Below, piece after piece: positions 60,382 to 64,000 of a stretch of DNA of 64,000 nt; position 1 is the first letter of the stretch, and each line of letters opens with the position of its first letter. Below the pieces are notes generated by a model. The model made no database searches and was not told the origin of the DNA. It saw only the letters and a list, made by a program, of their open reading frames with translations. A program made the position numbers and the translations under genes. The DNA comes from CBDCYS01 sp965226185 (GTDB lineage Bacteria > Acidobacteriota > Terriglobia > Bryobacterales > UBA6623), in assembly GCA_965226185.1 (NCBI GenBank), contig CBDDCT010000002.1, forward strand, positions 310,001 through 374,000, written 5' to 3'.

Positions 60382-60454
60382 AACAGGGCCGCGCCCGCCT
60401 CGCCATCTGGTGAAAATTACGGGTCAACCGCACCCTTTCGGGCGCGATTCTGTT
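60382..60454. repeat. Short chimeric palindromic element
   Basis: The outer arms ('AACAGGGCCGCGCCCGC' and 'GGGCGCGATTCTGTT') belong to the 29025-29134 family. The centre ('CTCGCCATCTGGTGAAAATT', then 'ACGGGTCAACC') resembles the 48126-48165 repeat. The rest of the 60229-60542 gap shows nothing recognisable. Confidence 0.65.
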
Positions 60455-60542
60455 CAACGTGGAACCTCAGAGGCTAACTACCTGAAAGAATCTGGGTTTA
60501 GCCCCGGCGATTGATACGAAAGGGCGGCTGTCGAGGTCTCGC

Positions 60543-60746
60543 CTAGCGCCGGCGGCGCGGCCGTGGCGGCTCTTCGTGGTTTTGGCCGCTGCCTTCGTAG
60601 CCCGGACGCTCACTGGCTTGGCTAATCAGCCTTTCTTCGGCTGGATCCCAGAGCATCGTCTTGCCTTGCCGGTAGCTGTCAACCCCGAGCTTGATGGCCG
60701 TCATGATCTTGTAGCCGAAATCGACGTCGCAATTCGGTTTCTCGCG
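60543..60746 (-). other. Displaced C-terminus of the Gfo/Idh/MocA gene beyond an in-frame TAG
   Basis: Continuing the 60747 reading frame past its TAG gives 67 more codons ('REKPNCDVDFGYKIMTAIKL', 'GVDSYRQGKTMLWDPAEERL', 'PGYEGSGQNHEEPPRPRRRR') and then TAG at 60543-60545. The first two blocks are exactly what family members carry at their C-terminus, so this was coding sequence of the same gene. Confidence 0.85.
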
Positions 60747-61889
60747 CTAGCGTATGCAACTAAGGAAATTGTCGTGGTGCTCCTCGACCGCGTTGTGCGG
60801 TTCGATCTCCACGTACGCCTTCGACGAGCCCGTCTTCTCGATAAACTCATCCCGGAACTGCCACTCCGGTTCCACCACGACAGCATCGCCGTCGAAGGTA
60901 ATCGTGCCTTTATGGCCGTAGACAACCGGCTGCAGATGCTCGTTGCTGGCGGAGTTGGCCATGGAGCTGCCGAGAACGCATACGCTGTCGGCGTATTCGA
61001 CAGTGGAGGTGTAGGTGTCGGGCACTTCGCGGTCTTTGTGGACATAGATGCCGCCGGCGCCGCTCACGCGCGTTGGAAACTCGATGCCCATCATCTGCCG
61101 CAGCGGGCTGAGGCGGTGATAGAACAGGTCCGTCGCGATGCCGCCCGAGTAATCCCAGTACTTTCGCCAGCGGAAATAACGGTCCGCGCTGAACGGGCGC
61201 TTCGGCGCCGGTCCAAGAAATTGCTCCCAGCCGACGTCCTGGGCGCTGGCTCCTTCGTCAATTTCGTAATTCCACTCGCCGTAAATCGAGTTGCGCGAGT
61301 AGCTGGCCTGTCCCCACAGCGGTTTGCCGATCCAGCCGTCCTCAATGAGCTGGCGGGCCCTTTGATAGCGCTTGTCGGAGGCGTGCTGACAGCCGACCTG
61401 CAGGACGCCGCCGGTTGCGGCCACCTTTTGCGCCAGAGAGCGGGCTTCATCGATGGTCAGCGTCATGGGTTTCTCGAGATAGACGTCCTTGCCGGCGTCG
61501 AGAGCCGCGATCGCCATGGGCGCATGCCAATGATCGGGCGTCGCGATGAATACGGCGTCGACGTCGGAACGGGCGAGCAGATCGTGGAAGTCCTGGTGGA
61601 CGTCTTTGTCCTCTACGCCCGCGGCGTCTCTGCCAGCGTCCTTGCGTTTGGCGTAGATGTCGCTGATGGCGGTGATTCTGACGTCGCCTTTCATCTCGAT
61701 GCGGCTATTGAGGGTGCGGACATGGCCGCTGCCCCGGCCTCCGACGCCGATCATGCCGATATTGATGCGGTCATTGGCTCCGATGGTGCGCCGGGCCGCC
61801 GCTGCTGTCATCGGGCGGGCGGCCGTCGCGGCGGCGATGCTGGTGGCGGTAGTCAAAAAGGAACGGCGAGTGGTCTTGCAGTTGCTCAT
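60747..61889 (-). CDS. Gfo/Idh/MocA-family oxidoreductase, TAT-exported, with premature TAG
   Basis: A 380-residue product up to the TAG. ATG 61889 opens a twin-arginine leader ('KTTRRSFLTTATSIAAATAA'). The Rossmann domain has 'INIGMIGVGGRGSGHVRTL', 'DVDAVFIATPDHWHAPMAIAALDAGKDVYLEKPMTLTIDEARSLA', with the catalytic-type Lys in 'EKP'. The substrate domain follows ('GEWNYEIDEGASAQDVGWEQFLGPAPKRPF', 'GGIATDLFYHRL'). The frame halts at 'NFLSCIR-TAG' (60747-60749), although family sequence continues for 67 codons to 60543. A full product would be 448 residues, matching its divergent neighbour at 62360 in length. It probably acts in the periplasm on sugar derivatives. Confidence 0.88.
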   Translation of the reverse strand: MSNCKTTRRSFLTTATSIAAATAARPMTAAAARRTIGANDRINIGMIGVGGRGSGHVRTLNSRIEMKGDVRITAISDIYAKRKDAGRDAAGVEDKDVHQDFHDLLARSDVDAVFIATPDHWHAPMAIAALDAGKDVYLEKPMTLTIDEARSLAQKVAATGGVLQVGCQHASDKRYQRARQLIEDGWIGKPLWGQASYSRNSIYGEWNYEIDEGASAQDVGWEQFLGPAPKRPFSADRYFRWRKYWDYSGGIATDLFYHRLSPLRQMMGIEFPTRVSGAGGIYVHKDREVPDTYTSTVEYADSVCVLGSSMANSASNEHLQPVVYGHKGTITFDGDAVVVEPEWQFRDEFIEKTGSSKAYVEIEPHNAVEEHHDNFLSCIR

Positions 61890-62050
61890 GGGTGGAGTAT
61901 ACCTCGAATCCCGGGGCGGATTCGGCGGGGATAGGGTTACCAGCACCCGTCGCGGGAATCACAAATCCGCCGATGGTTTGGCGACACCGAGCGTAACCAG
62001 CCGGGCCGAGCACTCTTGCTTGTCCGAGCCTCCGGAGGCTGCTTGCGGCT

Positions 62051-62166
62051 CTAGAGCATTTTCAGGAATAATATAGATAACCCATGGGGGCTGCTCAGCA
62101 TCGACGCTTTGGCTACGGCGAATGCATCTTCGGATACGGGCTATGTCATCATTGAAAATGCTCTAG
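62051..62166. mobile_element. 116 bp MITE-like element with 14 bp perfect terminal inverted repeats
   Basis: CTAGAGCATTTTCA (62051-62064) and its exact complement (62153-62166) bound a 116 bp AT-richer segment without a gene. The ends resemble those of small non-autonomous transposons. It lies in the divergent gap between the two Gfo/Idh/MocA genes (61890-62359), which holds no gene otherwise. Confidence 0.6.
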
Positions 62167-62359
62167 CCCCGTAGCGGAGGCTCGCGCAAAGGATCTAGGG
62201 GCGTTCGGGGACTTCGCCCCGTACAAGTGACTCCTTCGGCAGCAGAAAACAAATGACTTGCCCAACATCGACGATTTTGTCGATTTGGAGGCGATAATAG
62301 CCTAAACTGAGAAAGGATTGGCCCTTGAATTGCCACAGTCAGTCCTAGGAGGGACCCGT

Positions 62360-63709
62360 ATGGCTTCACATAGTCGGCGCAGCTTTCTTAAGGGTTCGGC
62401 TGGGTTGGCGGCTGCCGGTGGCTCGGCGTCCGCGGCAACGGCGGCATCATCGTCTCGCGTGATCGGGGCCAATGACCGGATTCGAGTCGGGTTGATCGGC
62501 TGCGGAGGCATGGGGCGCGGAGATTTGCGCGACGCTCTTCGAACCGACAAAGTCGAGTGTGTGGCGCTGTGTGACGTCGACAAGGCGCAGATCGAAAAGA
62601 CACACGATAAAATCGTCAGCCGGGCGGGTCAGAAGGCAGACCTGCACACCCAGGACTTTCGCCACGTGATCGACCGCGATGATATCGACGCCGTCATTGT
62701 CGCCACACCGGATCACTGGCATGCCTACATTACAGTCGAAGCCTGCAAGGCAGGCAAAGACGTCTATGTCGAAAAACCGCTCAGCCTGACGATTCCCGAA
62801 GGGCGAGTCATGGTTGACGTGGCGCGCCAGCACAAACGCGTCGTCCAGATGGGAACACAGCAGCGCAGCGCGGAGCACTACACCGACGCGGTCAACTACG
62901 TCAAAAGTGGCCAGCTGGGCAAGATTCGTTTGGTGCGCACTTGGGTCTATTTGGACTGGAAAGGCGAGACGCCGGTCAAGCCCGATGGCCCCGCGCCCGA
63001 GGGCGTTGACTACGACATGTGGCTCGGTCCGGCTCCGAAGCGCCCGTTCAACGAGAACCGTTTCCATTTTTCATTCCGCTGGTATTGGGACTACTGCGGC
63101 GGGCTGATGACGGATTGGGGCGCCCATATGATCGACATCGCCAACTGGGCGATGGACGTCAAAGCGCCTACCTCGGCGATGTCGGTGGGTGGCAAGTACG
63201 GCTACCCGCACGACGCCTCGGAAACCCCGGACACGCAGCAAGTCATGTGGCAGTTTCCTTCTTTCAGCATGATTTGGGAGCACGCCCTGGGTGTCGGCCG
63301 CGGTCCGGAAGCGCGAGAGCACGGAGTCCAGTTCCACGGCAATGATGGCGTGCTGGTCATCGACCGCCAGGGCTGGGAAGTCTATCCCGAAACCGACCAG
63401 CTCGACTTCAAGAAGGTAAGGACGAACCGCTCGGCGGGACTGCCTCGTCAGAAAGTTCGCGGAGAGAAGCTTGACTATCACCTGACGCACGTCGAGAACT
63501 TTCTGGATTGCATGCATAGCCGCGAAAGGCCGCGCTCCGACGTCGAGATCGGGCACAACTCGATGATCGCCTGCCACCTCGGCAACTTGGCCTACCGCCT
63601 GGGCCGAAGAGTCGACTGGGATGTTGAAAACGAGCGTGTCGTAAACGATCTCGAGGCCGAAAAGCTCATCCGCCGCGAGTACCGTCGGCCCTGGAAGCTC
63701 GAGGCGTAA
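62360..63709 (+). CDS. Gfo/Idh/MocA-family oxidoreductase, TAT-exported
   Basis: A 449-residue protein. ATG 62360 follows AGGAGGG and begins a twin-arginine leader ('SRRSFLKGSAGLAAAGGSASA'). The Rossmann domain has 'IRVGLIGCGGMGRGDLRDAL', 'VECVALCDVD', 'IDAVIVATPDHWHAYITVEACKAGKDVYVEKPLSLTIPEGRVM'. The C-terminal domain has 'DYDMWLGPAPKRPFNENRFHFSFRWYWDYCGGLMTDWGAHMIDIANWAM' and ends with 'IGHNSMIACHLGNLAYRLGRRVDWD'. Family enzymes use tightly bound NAD(P) to oxidise sugars or polyols; export through TAT suits pre-folded cofactor binding. It is the intact relative of the neighbour at 60747. Confidence 0.94.
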   Translation: MASHSRRSFLKGSAGLAAAGGSASAATAASSSRVIGANDRIRVGLIGCGGMGRGDLRDALRTDKVECVALCDVDKAQIEKTHDKIVSRAGQKADLHTQDFRHVIDRDDIDAVIVATPDHWHAYITVEACKAGKDVYVEKPLSLTIPEGRVMVDVARQHKRVVQMGTQQRSAEHYTDAVNYVKSGQLGKIRLVRTWVYLDWKGETPVKPDGPAPEGVDYDMWLGPAPKRPFNENRFHFSFRWYWDYCGGLMTDWGAHMIDIANWAMDVKAPTSAMSVGGKYGYPHDASETPDTQQVMWQFPSFSMIWEHALGVGRGPEAREHGVQFHGNDGVLVIDRQGWEVYPETDQLDFKKVRTNRSAGLPRQKVRGEKLDYHLTHVENFLDCMHSRERPRSDVEIGHNSMIACHLGNLAYRLGRRVDWDVENERVVNDLEAEKLIRREYRRPWKLEA

Positions 63710-63712
63710 AAC

Positions 63713-63838
63713 TATTGCAGGATACGCAGGCTCTGACGGCCCTGGCGATGCTATCGACTCGTCCGGGACGCTCGGAAGAATCGGTCGATACTTTCAAGAA
63801 GGTCGTGGCGCTCGAACCGTGGTTTGCCGAGGCTGCGC
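63713..63838 (+). pseudogene. Possible TPR-protein fragment
   Basis: About 42 codons read 'DTQALTALAMLSTRPGRSEE' and 'SVDTFKKVVALEPWFAEA', which looks like the end of one TPR helix pair and a second repeat. No start or continuation is seen; the following bases (63839-64000) become arginine- and proline-rich in this frame and show nothing recognisable. It could be a fourth stranded gene fragment or chance similarity. Confidence 0.35.
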
Positions 63839-64000
63839 CTCGCCGAGGGGCGGCCTCGCCCTCTTGCTGCAAAGGCTCTGGGGCCCATCGTTGGGATTGG
63901 CGCCCGTGCCGCAGCCGCCGGACGCATTCTTTCCGCGTGGCTGATAGTTCAGTACCTTCCGCCGGCTGTCCAACTCCACATCACAGCAAGAGAGCAGCAT

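Noticed and set aside
1..64000. CRISPR array or prophage
   Set aside because: The repeats present are dispersed and palindromic, without regular spacers, and no phage structural genes occur.

Overview
The window is GC-rich bacterial chromosome, most likely from an Acidobacteriota member of the Bryobacterales/Solibacter group. The evidence is two large SBBP beta-propeller proteins ending in the 'Solibacter' C-terminal domain (TIGR03437 type), a Ser/Thr kinase with TolB-like and TPR regions typical of that phylum, and TAT-exported Gfo/Idh/MocA oxidoreductases. The taxonomic call is inference from protein families; there is no rRNA in the window. I recognise no tRNA, rRNA or CRISPR array.

Layout: (1) 1-9.1 kb holds two SBBP-repeat surface proteins, the first with a frameshifted C-terminus. 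Each is followed by the same ~105 bp repeat and by a 3' fragment of a sugar-phosphate isomerase gene. (2) 9.1-12.1 kb holds an unusual enolase-superfamily protein, a response regulator/PP2C phosphatase and a small outer-membrane barrel protein. (3) 12.3-41.3 kb is an exopolysaccharide (EPS) locus. It begins with a specialised NusG/RfaH-like antiterminator. The rest comprises a Wza-like export protein, a Wzc-like copolymerase/tyrosine kinase, an initiating sugar-phosphate transferase, a three-domain nucleotidyltransferase/kinase/phosphotransferase fusion, flippase, methyltransferase, sulfotransferase, three GT4 glycosyltransferases, polymerase/ligase, a WecG-type transferase, a VanZ-like protein and an SGNH hydrolase. 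(4) 41.6-46.5 kb has valS, a Uma2-type nuclease-fold protein and hisS. (5) 46.9-53.5 kb has sugar-acid/uronate-type catabolic genes with small exported proteins. (6) 53.7-63.7 kb has a Ser/Thr kinase-TPR protein, a flavin oxidoreductase, a sulfatase-fold membrane protein and two divergent exported Gfo/Idh/MocA proteins, one with an in-frame TAG.

The clearest event is in the EPS locus. Between the antiterminator and its presumed operon lies a DUF262/DUF1524 (GmrSD-like) defence gene. It is split by a complete 1,801 bp IS1380-family element with 14 bp inverted ends and a 5 bp target duplication (TTGCA). Removing the element and one TTGCA copy restores a continuous 691-codon frame.

The other theme is repeats. 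At least five families of short palindromic or dispersed repeats occupy almost every intergenic gap. Several lie beside truncated 3' ends of genes (two isomerase copies, one phosphotransferase tail, one hydroxyisobutyrate-dehydrogenase-like tail), and in two cases a repeat supplies the last codons and stop of a functional-looking gene.
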